DNA of 64,000 bases from Hoeflea_A sp039025395 (GTDB lineage: Bacteria > Pseudomonadota > Alphaproteobacteria > Rhizobiales > Rhizobiaceae): contig JBCCOK010000020.1 of assembly GCA_039025395.1 (NCBI GenBank), forward strand, positions 1-64,000. Reading direction: 5' to 3'. A model generated the notes under the pieces. The model was not told the origin of the DNA, searched no databases, and saw only the letters and a list, made by a program, of their open reading frames with translations. Positions 16,322 to 25,309 of the stretch are shown piece after piece. The position numbers and the translations under genes were made by a program. Each line of letters begins with the position of its first letter. Position 1 is the stretch's first letter.

Positions 16322-17545
16322 ATGAGCGAACCACTTTTCGGAACGGGATCTATGTCCCTTATGCTGCTGCTCGCAGCGGTTGCAGTCATCATCATTTTGG
16401 CCTTGCTCCTTGTCTGGGGACTAAGGCGACGCGGTCGCATTGCCTTCATGCGGGGCGGCTCGAATCGGCAGCCGCGACTGGCAGTTCTTGACGCCGCGGC
16501 AGTGGATGCGCGGCGGCGGCTTGTTCTGGTGCGCCGCGACGGTATTGAGCATCTGCTTATGATTGGCGGTCCGAGCGACATCGTCGTCGAACGCGGCATC
16601 AACCGGGTGGCCGCCTCAGCGCGCTTGGGAAGCGAAGCGGCGGCTGCACAACCGGCAACCGCAAATCCAACGTCCCCTCTAAGAGCGCACCAGCAAAGGC
16701 AGCCAAAGCCGCCTCAGCGGCCACAAGCACCGCAACCCGAAACCGCCGCTGCGGAAAAGGCGGATGCAATCAGGTCCAGCAAGGTGGATGTTCCGGAGAC
16801 AAGGCAAAATGCCAAACCTCCACCCGAACCCCAAACGATGCCGCCTCCGACACCGGCGGCAACCGATACGTCGCATTCAAAGCCTCATTCGTCAGCGACA
16901 GGCACGAAAGACTTGCCGCTACAGTCTGAAAGTCCGGCGGCTGCAACAGCCACGGCCGCCGCAGTCGCAGCAGCAACTGCATCGGCAGGAAGCCAGATGA
17001 CCGCGGCGGACGAACCGCAGCCGGATGAATCTGCTGAAACGCCGCTAAAAGCCAGTGGCGAGCAGGATACGCCAGCCGAGCCAGAAATTGCTACCGCAGG
17101 GATCCCGGATGAAGAAAGCGCAATAAAGGCTGAAATCGAAAGCGCATTGGCAGCAACCGGCAAATCGATTGTGCAAGAAAGCCCGTCAGATCCGGAAGAA
17201 GCAGATCGAATCCTCGTTGCAATGCAGAATGCGGACCAAAACCTATCCGCGCCGGAAGGTTCCGACCCGGCTGAGGAAATCCAGAATCTTTACATCGACG
17301 ACCGGCCGCCCGAAGTGGCAGCACAGGAGTTGATTGCCGATTTCGACGAATTGCTGGAAGCGGAAATAAGCAAAGCCGCAAGGCTCACAGAACCGAAAAC
17401 GCCTCTCGACGCTGAAACTGATTTGCCAGACGAAGTGAAGCCCGAGCCACCCGAACCGCATACGGGGACGGAACCGGCAGCAGCATCCGCTTCGCTGGAA
17501 GATGAAATGAAAAAACTGCTTGGGGATCTGAGCGTAAAGCCCTGA
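16322..17545 (+). CDS. FliO-like membrane protein with long disordered tail
   Basis: A protein of 407 residues. One N-terminal membrane segment (about residues 12-35, LMLLLAAVAVIIILALLLVW) is followed by a small beta domain with RLVLVRRDGIEHLLMIGGP, which matches the FliO/MopB domain of the flagellar export apparatus. The remaining 300 residues are rich in Ala, Pro, Glu, Gln and Thr and look disordered, with a short helical acidic end. FliO normally helps assemble FliP, but no flagellar gene is present here, so a role outside flagella is possible. The gene lies between cckA and dksA, with no operon partner. Confidence 0.65.
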   Translation: MSEPLFGTGSMSLMLLLAAVAVIIILALLLVWGLRRRGRIAFMRGGSNRQPRLAVLDAAAVDARRRLVLVRRDGIEHLLMIGGPSDIVVERGINRVAASARLGSEAAAAQPATANPTSPLRAHQQRQPKPPQRPQAPQPETAAAEKADAIRSSKVDVPETRQNAKPPPEPQTMPPPTPAATDTSHSKPHSSATGTKDLPLQSESPAAATATAAAVAAATASAGSQMTAADEPQPDESAETPLKASGEQDTPAEPEIATAGIPDEESAIKAEIESALAATGKSIVQESPSDPEEADRILVAMQNADQNLSAPEGSDPAEEIQNLYIDDRPPEVAAQELIADFDELLEAEISKAARLTEPKTPLDAETDLPDEVKPEPPEPHTGTEPAAASASLEDEMKKLLGDLSVKP

Positions 17546-17585
17546 CGCTTGTCTGATCTAACAAAAACCCGAAAGCTGACGCCGC

Positions 17586-18005
17586 TTACTCGTCGCGGTA
17601 CACTTTTTCCCTGCGCTCATGCCTTTCCTGAGCTTCGATCGACAATGTCGCTATGGGGCGGGCATCCAGCCGTCTGAGGCTGATTGGCTCTCCGGTTTCT
17701 TCGCAGAACCCGTATGTTCCTTCGTCCAGTCGCCGCAAGGCCGCATCGATCTTTGAGATCAGCTTGCGCTGTCTGTCTCTTGCGCGAAGCTCTATCGCCC
17801 GATCCGTCTCGGATGAAGCACGGTCTGCAATGTCAGGGTGGTTTGCGCTGTCTTCCTGGAGATTTCCGAGCGTTTCGCGCGCCTCGCGCAAAATATCGAT
17901 CCTCCAGCCATTCAATTTAGCTCGAAAATAGGCACGCTGCTTTTCATTCATGAACTCCTCGTCATCGGAGGGAACGTAGGACCCGAGATCGATCATCTCA
18001 TCCAT
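17586..18005 (-). CDS. dksA: RNA polymerase-binding transcription factor DksA
   Basis: A protein of 139 residues with the DksA layout: an N-terminal helix (EFMNEKQRAYF), a long coiled coil carrying the D-x-x-D-x-A tip (HPDIADRAS), and a globular zinc-finger-like end, TYGFCEETGEPISLRRL. DksA binds the RNA polymerase secondary channel and adjusts rRNA and amino-acid promoters with ppGpp. The finger has only one cysteine, where E. coli DksA has four; one-cysteine forms are known in alphaproteobacteria. I chose the ATG at 18005, with AGAGGA upstream. It is convergent with the FliO-like gene. Confidence 0.93.
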   Translation of the reverse strand: MDEMIDLGSYVPSDDEEFMNEKQRAYFRAKLNGWRIDILREARETLGNLQEDSANHPDIADRASSETDRAIELRARDRQRKLISKIDAALRRLDEGTYGFCEETGEPISLRRLDARPIATLSIEAQERHERREKVYRDE

Positions 18006-18473
18006 GGTGATTCCTCTGGTGCGGTGAGCATTTGCGCGTGTGTATAGCCACACCGTTGCCCGCTTACAAGCGTCAATTCCCAACAAAGTATAAAATTTGT
18101 GTGCACTGATTTGTTGCTCAACGCTTATGTAAATTTTTGAACAGGTTGGACCAATCCGCCAAACTTATGCTTGTAAACAGCGTTGGCCGGAAAGAGTTGT
18201 TCGAGGATCAACTGTCCGGACGATACAAACTGTCCCCGGCTTCAGAATGATGCGCTGGTCCGTGTAACCTTAGGCCGGCGTCCTACTACGTCGCCGTCTG
18301 CACTTGGTTTGCCGGCAACCCTCCGATCGGAAAAGCCAATTTCAAACTGGCTCAAAAGCAGTCAATATCGTCTCGTCGCCTCTCGCTTCACAAAGCGAAT
18401 GATGCTTTATTTGCGTCGGGGTCAAGCTCGATGGGCACGCAAAACCCGGACGGCACAGTTGCAGGCACACTGT
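18006..18473. other. Divergent intergenic region dksA / sixA-like
   Basis: 468 bases without a supported gene. The sixA reading frame stays open upstream to about 18183, but that extension has no family resemblance and no ribosome-binding site, so I treat it as untranslated. The AT-rich stretch around 18080-18150 likely holds the dksA promoter. No repeat or RNA structure was seen. Confidence 0.45.
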
Positions 18474-19022
18474 ATGAACGAACATGCAGCAACCAAACCG
18501 ACGATCTACTTGCTTCGCCACGCGCATGCCGCTTGGGCGAATCCTGGTCAACGGGACTTCGACCGACCATTGAATGAGCGCGGCATTGAAGATGCCAATT
18601 TGGTTGCCGATGCATTCGCACGCTATCCGCTGCTGCCGCTGCTTATCCTGTGTTCGACAGCCAAACGCTGCCAGCAGACCTGCGAGATTTTTCTTTCGAA
18701 ACTTCCGAACAATCCGCAGGTGCAGAACCGTGACGAAATTTACGGCAACGATCACAGGTATTATGTGCGTCTGCTGGCAAGCCAAACCGAGACGCCGGTC
18801 ATGCTGATTGGCCACAACCCCATGATGGAGGATACGACACGGGCATTGACTTCCAGCGCCGGCCGCCCCGCTGCCGAGCGACTGGAGAAAGGATTTCCGA
18901 CACGCGGCGTCGCCACGATTCAATTCGATGTTGGCATGGCAAACATCCAACACGGCGGCCATCTATCCGAATTTTTGAGTCCCAAGCGTTTGAGAAAAAG
19001 CGCCTTGAAGCTGGACAACTGA
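18474..19022 (+). CDS. SixA-type histidine phosphatase
   Basis: A small histidine-phosphatase-superfamily protein of 182 residues. The catalytic RHG-type motif is IYLLRHAHAAWANPG near the N-terminus, and the second conserved histidine is in VMLIGHNPMMED. E. coli SixA removes phosphate from histidine on phosphotransfer proteins; members in Rhizobiales have not been assigned targets that I can name. The start ATG at 18474 sits directly before the TIYLLRH strand. CckA lies 2.5 kb away, but nothing in the sequence ties them together. ycjX follows 201 bp downstream on the same strand. Confidence 0.8.
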   Translation: MNEHAATKPTIYLLRHAHAAWANPGQRDFDRPLNERGIEDANLVADAFARYPLLPLLILCSTAKRCQQTCEIFLSKLPNNPQVQNRDEIYGNDHRYYVRLLASQTETPVMLIGHNPMMEDTTRALTSSAGRPAAERLEKGFPTRGVATIQFDVGMANIQHGGHLSEFLSPKRLRKSALKLDN

Positions 19023-19223
19023 ATTTGAAGTCTGTTCAGGAAGATCTGCATATAAAGAATTGAAACATCTTATTTATCTTGCATTACGATTTCATATCGT
19101 ACGGGGCGCGAATATCGTCTCACACTTTGGCGCCCGTGCGGCGATCCCGTCATCTGCTTGAACACAGCTTGCCCGGCTTCTTATATCCCAACCAGCTAAA
19201 TCTGTGGGCGAGACGAGTGTACC

Positions 19224-20696
19224 TTGAGCTCTACGCTATCGCGAATATCCAACGAAGCATTGATTACGGTCGACAATCTGGTCGACCGTGCCGGCGACAT
19301 GATGCGACCGACCATGCGATTGGGCGTCACTGGACTGTCGCGTGCCGGCAAGACCGTTTTCATTACCGCGCTCATCCACAACATCATTCACGGCGGACGC
19401 CTTCCGCTCTTCAATGTTCAGCACTCAGGACGCCTTGCAAAAGCCTATCTCCAGCCGCAGCCTGACGATGGCGTACCGAGGTTCCAGTACGAAAATCATG
19501 TCGCCGCCCTCGTCGAGGATCGTTTGTGGCCGCACTCCACCCGCGCCATATCGGAGTTGCGGCTTACCATCGAATACGAATCTGCAAGCATGTGGAACCG
19601 GATGTTGTCGGCAGGCAAGGTTTCAATCGACATTGTCGATTACCCGGGTGAATGGCTTCTCGACCTACCGCTTCTCAAACAGGACTTTAGAGCCTTCAGC
19701 CGTCAGGCCGTTGAAATGGCACGCTCACCGGCGCGCGCCGACCTTTCCCGCCATTGGCTGGACGGATGCATGCAAGCTGGACCGGCTGCGACAGCGGACG
19801 AAACCGTTGCGCAAGAGATTTCCGGCCTGTTCGCCGATTATTTGCGCGCCTGCAGAAGCGAGGAGCGGGCCCTGTCGACTTTGCCGCCAGGCCGGCTTCT
19901 GATGCCCGGCGACCTCGATGGATCGCCCGCCCTGACCTTTGCGCCTCTAGCCGATCTGCCCGCCGAAGGGTCGGCACCCGCCAACACCTTGTGGGCGATG
20001 ATGGAGCGCCGCTTCGAAGCCTACAAATCGCTCGTCGTCAGTCCGTTCTTCCGGGAGCACTTTGCCCGTCTCGACCGGCAGATCATTCTGATCGATGCCA
20101 TGCACGCCTTGAACGCGGGAACGGCGGCAGTGCAGGACCTTGAGCGTGCACTTGTTGATATCCTCTCCTGCTTCCGGCCAGGCCGGTCGAACATTCTTTC
20201 TTCATTGCTGGCACGACGTATCGACCGTGTACTTGTCGCGGCAACAAAAGCCGATCATCTCCACCATGAAAGCCATGACCGCCTGGAAGCAATTGTCAGG
20301 CGCATCGTCGAACGCGCAACGCGCCGCGCCGGATACGCGAAAGCCGAAATTGAAGTCATCGCGATGGCTGCCGTGCGATCGACGAGCGAGGCAAAAGCAA
20401 AGCATGGCCGGGACAAGCTGCCACTGATTGTCGGAACGCCGATGAAAGGCGAGAACATCAATGGCGAAGCTTTCGACGGCGCCACCAGAACCGGCATATT
20501 TCCAGGCGACCTGCCAGATGACGCTGAGCCCTATTTCCAATCAGGCAACGCAAAAGAGATTGACCATTCGCCTATCAATTTCGTGCGCTTCCGTCCGCCC
20601 GCACTGGAAAGCACCGCCGAGGGCGTCACACTCTCACTACCGCATATCCGGCTGGATCGGGCATTGGAGTTTCTTCTTGGAGATTGGCTGGCATGA
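19224..20696 (+). CDS. YcjX family P-loop protein
   Basis: A protein of 490 residues of the YcjX (DUF463) family, predicted GTP/ATP-binding proteins of unknown role linked to stress response. Walker A is GVTGLSRAGKTVF at about residues 34-46, a switch-like IDIVDYPGEWLLDL follows, and VLVAATKADHLHHE resembles a G4 NKxD motif. The start is a TTG at 19224. The stop overlaps the ATG of the next gene by 4 bp (ATGA), as in the conserved ycjX-ycjF pair. The two proteins probably act together at the inner membrane. Confidence 0.9.
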   Translation: MSSTLSRISNEALITVDNLVDRAGDMMRPTMRLGVTGLSRAGKTVFITALIHNIIHGGRLPLFNVQHSGRLAKAYLQPQPDDGVPRFQYENHVAALVEDRLWPHSTRAISELRLTIEYESASMWNRMLSAGKVSIDIVDYPGEWLLDLPLLKQDFRAFSRQAVEMARSPARADLSRHWLDGCMQAGPAATADETVAQEISGLFADYLRACRSEERALSTLPPGRLLMPGDLDGSPALTFAPLADLPAEGSAPANTLWAMMERRFEAYKSLVVSPFFREHFARLDRQIILIDAMHALNAGTAAVQDLERALVDILSCFRPGRSNILSSLLARRIDRVLVAATKADHLHHESHDRLEAIVRRIVERATRRAGYAKAEIEVIAMAAVRSTSEAKAKHGRDKLPLIVGTPMKGENINGEAFDGATRTGIFPGDLPDDAEPYFQSGNAKEIDHSPINFVRFRPPALESTAEGVTLSLPHIRLDRALEFLLGDWLA

Positions 20697-21799
20697 CAGG
20701 CAAGCAACGCAAACCGGCTGCTTTCAGGATCGAGGACGAAAAGGACCCAGCACCTGCCAAAGAGCCGAAGGTGAAGAAAACGGGGAGCAAGGCGCGGCAG
20801 CCAGCCGCAGTTGTCGCCGAAATCGAATGGGCTGACAACGATCCCTTTGTTGCCGAACGGACGTCAACGTTGGGCAACAGCCCGTTGGAAGAAGCGCTTA
20901 CACCGCCAGTCGCCAAGGCAAGAAGCCGCCGCTTTTCCTTTGCAAAGATTGGCCTCAACGCTTTCGGTCTCTTGATTTCGCTGGCTTTTGCGCTCTGGAT
21001 CGACACACTTGTTACGGGCCTGTTCGAAAGATCCGCATTGCTCGGTTGGGCGGCGACAGTGCTCGCGGCAATTTGTGTTGCGGCATTCCTTGGCCTTGCC
21101 TTGCGCGAGATCGCGGGGATCATGCGTCTGGAAGCTGTGCACGCGATTAAGTCAGCGGCCGACGAAGCGCGCAGCGAAAGAAACCCTGCCAAAGCAAGAG
21201 CCGTTGAATCGCGCCTGGTTCGGCTTTTCTCAAACCGCCCGGAAACGGCGCGTGCGCGGCGCCAACTCAAGGAACTGGAAGGCGACATCATCGACGGGCC
21301 ACAGCTCATGGCGCTCGCCGAAGCCGAATTGCTGGGCCCGCTTGACGAGCAGGCGCGTCAGTTGATCGTCGGATCTGCAAAGCGTGTGTCGGTGGTAACC
21401 GCCATCTCACCACGCGCGTTGCTCGATGTCGGTTATGTGCTGTTTGAAGCCATGCGCCTGATCCGCAATCTGGCAACGCTGTATGGCGGCCGGCCCGGAA
21501 CCATCGGATCCGTGCGCCTGGCACGCGATGTCATAGCCCATCTTGCCGTAACGGGTTCAATGGCTGTTGGCGACGGTGTCATTCAACAATTGATGGGCCA
21601 TGGTCTCGCCAGCAAGCTTTCGGCGCGTCTTGGCGAGGGCGTTATAAACGGGTTGATGACGGCGCGCATCGGCATCGCGGCCATGGACTTGTGCCGCCCG
21701 ATGGGCTTTCACAATTTGAAACGCCCAGGCATCGGCGATTTTGTCGGTGAACTGACACGTCAGGCCACGGGCACGCGCAAACCCGAAAACAAACGCTGA
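20693..21799 (+). CDS. YcjF family membrane protein (TIGR01620/DUF697)
   Basis: A protein of 368 residues. A basic, disordered N-terminus is followed by two membrane segments (around residues 85-140, including LNAFGLLISLAFALWI and TVLAAICVAAFLGLAL), a helical cytoplasmic part and the DUF697 region, IGSVRLARDVIAHLAVTGSM, with AARIG near the end. I chose the ATG at 20693 because it overlaps the ycjX stop as ATGA; a TTG at 20684 is less likely. Its function is unknown. The overlap indicates translational coupling with YcjX. Confidence 0.88.
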   Translation: MTGKQRKPAAFRIEDEKDPAPAKEPKVKKTGSKARQPAAVVAEIEWADNDPFVAERTSTLGNSPLEEALTPPVAKARSRRFSFAKIGLNAFGLLISLAFALWIDTLVTGLFERSALLGWAATVLAAICVAAFLGLALREIAGIMRLEAVHAIKSAADEARSERNPAKARAVESRLVRLFSNRPETARARRQLKELEGDIIDGPQLMALAEAELLGPLDEQARQLIVGSAKRVSVVTAISPRALLDVGYVLFEAMRLIRNLATLYGGRPGTIGSVRLARDVIAHLAVTGSMAVGDGVIQQLMGHGLASKLSARLGEGVINGLMTARIGIAAMDLCRPMGFHNLKRPGIGDFVGELTRQATGTRKPENKR

Positions 21800-21808
21800 C
21801 TGCTGTTG

Positions 21809-22120
21809 TTAAGTCCCCACCTGCCCCGGTTGCTCGACGCCGACACAGCATTCCCGCGTGAGAAAATCCAAAAGGTCGTTCATCGCGTCATATTCCGCGT
21901 AGTTGCGTATTTCGCGCCCGAAGCGCTGCTGCCGGACGAGGCCTGCGTCAACGAGCGCTGAAATGTGATGCGCGAGCGTTGACGCCGGAATTGCAAGATG
22001 CTCGCCGATTTCGCCTACGTTCAATCCGTCTTCACCCGCCCTGACGAGCAGGCGGAAGACCGAAAGGCGCGCGTCGTGACCGAGCGCCGAAAGGGATCTG
22101 GAAGCATCAGATTCGTTCAT
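21809..22120 (-). CDS. ArsR-family winged-helix regulator
   Basis: A small DNA-binding protein of 103 residues: ALGHDARLSVFRLLVRAG is the first helix pair, VGEIGEHLAIPASTLAHHISAL the helix-turn-helix and VRQQRFGREIRNYA the wing. A Cys-Cys pair near the end (RECCVGVEQP) could bind a thiophilic metal such as arsenite, though it is not the classical ELCVCDL site. The regulated gene is not obvious: ycjF converges on it with 9 bp between, and a secreted-protein gene diverges from it 203 bp away. Confidence 0.88.
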   Translation of the reverse strand: MNESDASRSLSALGHDARLSVFRLLVRAGEDGLNVGEIGEHLAIPASTLAHHISALVDAGLVRQQRFGREIRNYAEYDAMNDLLDFLTRECCVGVEQPGQVGT

Positions 22121-22323
22121 GGTCTGAAAATAAGTTCTCCTTGCCGCCCGTCAATATTGCGCCGGTCGATTGGGTGGCCGAAACAACGACCCGTCCAGCG
22201 AACGATTGCAGATGAATGCCATTTCATCATTTTCGCCTGCTCTGCTACAATCATCGCGTTTTTCAACCCACCATTAACCATTCCGGTCGATGGTGACTGC
22301 AAACCTTCTGCCATGGGCTGCCT

Positions 22324-22872
22324 ATGTCACTTCGATCTTTCCTGGCTGTTTTGACGCTCCTTTGCGCGGGCTCCGCAACGCCGGCCCTCGCCGATTCTGG
22401 CGACAAGGCGTTCTTCGACTCCGTATCGGGCGTCTGGCGCGGACCAGGCGAAATCGTTGCTGGAAAATACAAGGGAACCAAGTTCGCTTGCACATTTACA
22501 GGCGGGCCGTCTGCAGAACATGCGGTCGGTGTCGCGATGGATGGTCGCTGCCGCGTTGGCATTTTCTCGCAAAAAATGAGAGCCTTCATAGGACAGCAGG
22601 GCGACAACTATTCCGGAAAATTTCAGGATGGTGCCGAAGGAGAAGGCCTCGATATCGTTTCCGGCAGGATTGATGGCGACAAAATCGTCGTCGGAATCAA
22701 CCGCAAGCGGCTTAACGGTGCAATGGTTGCCCACCTCCAGGAGCCGGATGTCATGAATGTCACGATATCGGTCCAGGTGCAGGATGAGCTGATACCGGTT
22801 ATAGGAATGACGCTTTCGCGTGGCAGCAAGGTCGGCGCAGACAGGCGAAGCCAGCCGCAACAGACGCGTTAG
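22324..22872 (+). CDS. Secreted protein of unknown function
   Basis: A protein of 182 residues with a clear Sec signal peptide (MSLRSFLAVLTLLCAGSATP, cleavage near ALA-D at about 24). The mature part has a beta-rich pattern, GVWRGPGEIVAGKYKGTKFACTFTG, with two cysteines (CTFTG and GRCRV) that could form a periplasmic disulfide. I do not recognise a named domain; it resembles conserved hypothetical proteins of Rhizobiales. It is divergent from the ArsR gene and convergent with the folate operon, 12 bp from folK. Confidence 0.7.
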   Translation: MSLRSFLAVLTLLCAGSATPALADSGDKAFFDSVSGVWRGPGEIVAGKYKGTKFACTFTGGPSAEHAVGVAMDGRCRVGIFSQKMRAFIGQQGDNYSGKFQDGAEGEGLDIVSGRIDGDKIVVGINRKRLNGAMVAHLQEPDVMNVTISVQVQDELIPVIGMTLSRGSKVGADRRSQPQQTR

Positions 22873-22884
22873 AGCGCTCTCGCG

Positions 22885-23439
22885 TCAATCCTGACTATAG
22901 CGTCTCTCGTCGGCGCCCCCGAGCTCCCACCAAGATCCGTCGGAACTGACAATTTCGATATCCGAACGTTCAGCCAGAAGCAGCCACTCCGCCAATCCCT
23001 TGTCGTTTACGCTGATGCCGGTCGAGATGTCCATCAGCGGCATCAACACGAAAGCCCGTTCATGCATGTGAGGATGGGGTATCGTCAGCTGCGCGTCGTT
23101 CACGGCGGCGGTGTCATAGGTCAGAATGTCAATATCGATGATCCGCGGACCCCACCTTTCGCGCCGGATCCGTTTGAGGCGTCGTTCCGTCTTGAGGCAG
23201 ACGGCAAGCAAATCATGGGGGGAAAGACTGGTCGATACGCATGCGCAGCTGTTGAAGAACCAATCCTGATCGGTCTTTCCCCAAGGTGGCGTTCGGTAAA
23301 GTCTTGATACTGCCGTGACATCAATTTGGCGGTGTTCATCAAGCAGTTGCAGCGCCGAAGCCATGCTGAGCGCTGGGTCTCCGATATTGCCACCCAGACC
23401 AAGAAACGCGTGGTACAGGTCATTATTATTTCGGAACAT
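22885..23439 (-). CDS. folK: 2-amino-4-hydroxy-6-hydroxymethyldihydropteridine diphosphokinase
   Basis: HPPK transfers pyrophosphate from ATP to the pterin alcohol in folate synthesis. The protein has 184 residues. Conserved parts are LGLGGNIGDP at the start, SRLYRTPPWG, the WGPRIIDIDILTYD stretch with the Mg-binding Asp pair, and IPHPHMHERAFVLMPL. It is the last gene of the folP-folB-folK operon; its start overlaps the end of folB by 14 bp, which suggests coupled translation. Confidence 0.97.
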   Translation of the reverse strand: MFRNNNDLYHAFLGLGGNIGDPALSMASALQLLDEHRQIDVTAVSRLYRTPPWGKTDQDWFFNSCACVSTSLSPHDLLAVCLKTERRLKRIRRERWGPRIIDIDILTYDTAAVNDAQLTIPHPHMHERAFVLMPLMDISTGISVNDKGLAEWLLLAERSDIEIVSSDGSWWELGGADERRYSQD

Positions 23440-23797
23440 ATTCTACAATAACCTCAGCATGATCCAGGACACCGGGAATGGGCGCGCCTGGTTTGCGGAT
23501 TGTAACGATCACGCGCCGTATCGATGAAAACCTTTCACAAAGATCTTCGGCGATCCGATATGCAAGCGCTTCAATCAGCTTGAAGCGCTGTTTTGTTACT
23601 ACGCGCTCGAGCTCTGCGTAGACGGCACCGTAGTCGACAGCGTGATGGTAGTTGTCCGTTTTGAGTGCATCCGTTACGACAACATCCATCTCGACATCGA
23701 TCTGAAAGCTCTGGCCAAGCCGGGCCTCCTCGTCCAAAACACCGTGACGGGCAAAGAACAGGCAGTTTTTCAAGCCGATGCGATAGGTATCACTCAT
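23426..23797 (-). CDS. folB: Dihydroneopterin aldolase
   Basis: FolB cleaves dihydroneopterin to the hydroxymethyl pterin and glycolaldehyde. The protein has 123 residues, typical of the family. The N-terminal LKNCLFFARHGVLDEEARLGQ strand-loop and the EALAYRIAEDL helix with the catalytic glutamate region are present, as is VTIRKPGAPIPGVLDHAEV near the end. It overlaps folP by 4 bp (ATGA) and folK by 14 bp, so the three are one operon in pathway order. Confidence 0.96.
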   Translation of the reverse strand: MSDTYRIGLKNCLFFARHGVLDEEARLGQSFQIDVEMDVVVTDALKTDNYHHAVDYGAVYAELERVVTKQRFKLIEALAYRIAEDLCERFSSIRRVIVTIRKPGAPIPGVLDHAEVIVEYVPK

Positions 23798-24693
23798 GAA
23801 GATACTCGCATTCGCCGACTTGTCACGACGGCGTCAGCCATGGCAAGGGCATCCCGATTGAACGCAACATTGTGTACCCGAAAAATGGCGGCACCCTGCA
23901 AGCGAAGCATCGCCGTGGTGGCTGCCGTTGCGACATCGCGTTCATCCGTTTGCCGACCGCTGATGGCACCCACAAATCGCTTGCGTGACGTGCCCGCAAC
24001 CAGCGGAAAACCGAAAGCATGAAGTTCGTCAAAGCGGGCAATAAGCTCGACGTTTTCAGATGGATCTTTCGCGAACCCGAAGCCCGGGTCAAGGACAATC
24101 GCCTCGTCGCGGATACCCGCCGACCTTGCCGCCTCTAACGACTTTCCCAGAAATCCGATCTGATCCGCAACAACGTCGGCCGCTTTTTCGCGGTTGCGGC
24201 CAGTGTGCATAATACACAGGCCGGCGCCAAGGTCAGCCGCAACCGCGGCCAGATCCGCGTCCTTCTGAAGGCCCCAAACGTCATTGATGATGTGTGCACC
24301 GGCTTTAATGCCGCGCTCTGCTGTCTCAGCCCTGTAAGTGTCGATTGAGATTATCGTATCGCTGCGCTTTGCCAGTTCTTCGATCACCGGAATGACGCGC
24401 GCCTGTTCAGTAACCGCGTCAACCGGCTCGGCGCCCGGACGCGTCGACTCTCCGCCGATATCGACAATGGCTGCGCCTAAGGAGGCCGCATCCATTGCTG
24501 CTGCAACCGCCGTATCCGCGTCGTTAAAGCGCCCGCCATCGGAAAAAGAATCGGGCGTCACATTAATGATAGCCTGCAGATGTCCACGGGGCCCGACCTC
24601 CAGGGTCCGGCCGTGACCGAGCTGCCACGTTCGCCGATCGAATGGCGACCCGACATGCTTTTCTTCGGCTTTGCTGACTGCCATCGACAACAC
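23794..24693 (-). CDS. folP: Dihydropteroate synthase
   Basis: DHPS joins p-aminobenzoate to the activated pterin and is the target of sulfonamides. The TIM-barrel motifs are clear: IINVTPDSFSDGGRF, IVDIGGESTRPGAE, LDPGFGFAKDPSEN and VAGTSRKRFVG. I chose a GTG at 24693 because AAGGAG lies 11 nt upstream; an ATG at 24684 is an alternative and the frame stays open to 24744. It heads the fol operon, which runs leftward through folB and folK. Confidence 0.95.
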   Translation of the reverse strand: MLSMAVSKAEEKHVGSPFDRRTWQLGHGRTLEVGPRGHLQAIINVTPDSFSDGGRFNDADTAVAAAMDAASLGAAIVDIGGESTRPGAEPVDAVTEQARVIPVIEELAKRSDTIISIDTYRAETAERGIKAGAHIINDVWGLQKDADLAAVAADLGAGLCIMHTGRNREKAADVVADQIGFLGKSLEAARSAGIRDEAIVLDPGFGFAKDPSENVELIARFDELHAFGFPLVAGTSRKRFVGAISGRQTDERDVATAATTAMLRLQGAAIFRVHNVAFNRDALAMADAVVTSRRMRVSS

Positions 24694-24854
24694 GATCGCT
24701 TTGACTCCTTGAAGGGTGGGTTCGGAACCGTCGTGCCAACGCACGTCAACCGGTTACATGGTCGGGCAATGCTCGATTTGGCTCTGGTGTAAAATCGGAT
24801 CTCGAAGCCTGGATCATCCAATCCCTCGTTTGATGCGGCGTAATTGCCGGTCGA

Positions 24855-25175
24855 TCAGGCCTGCCTTTCAGGCACATGCACAATAAGGCCGTCAAGTTCC
24901 GGCGAGATCTTGACCTGGCAGGAAAGCCGGGAATTCGGCTTCACCTCATAAGCAAAATCAAGCATATCTTCTTCCATAACATCAGGTGCGCCGACGGCGC
25001 TGCTCCATTCCTCGTCAATATAAACATGGCAGGTCGCGCAGGCACACGCGCCACCGCATTCGGCTTCGATACCCGGAACCGAGTTGCGGACGGCATTTTC
25101 CATCACCGTTGACCCGTCGGCGGCATCAATTTCAAATCTCATGCCGTCAAAAGCAACGATTGTCAGTTTGGTCAT
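24855..25175 (-). CDS. Adrenodoxin-type [2Fe-2S] ferredoxin
   Basis: A ferredoxin of 106 residues. Cluster ligands are visible in AECGGACACATCHVY (C-x5-C-x2-C spacing) and in SRLSCQVKI near residue 86. The layout is that of adrenodoxin/FdxB-like ferredoxins, small cytoplasmic electron carriers for Fe-S assembly or P450-type oxygenases. No partner reductase or oxygenase gene lies beside it. It is transcribed toward folP with about 160 bp between, so it may be separate. Confidence 0.94.
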   Translation of the reverse strand: MTKLTIVAFDGMRFEIDAADGSTVMENAVRNSVPGIEAECGGACACATCHVYIDEEWSSAVGAPDVMEEDMLDFAYEVKPNSRLSCQVKISPELDGLIVHVPERQA

Positions 25176-25309
25176 TCATGAGGCTCCGCGAATACAGCGA
25201 CAATGCGGAGTTAAAGACACCTGCGTGGATGTCAAGCGTTGAGATGCCCTCGCGCCGGGCAGTGTTTCATGAGCGGCGGCCTACGCCGCAAATGCGCCTG
25301 CAGCCCGAT

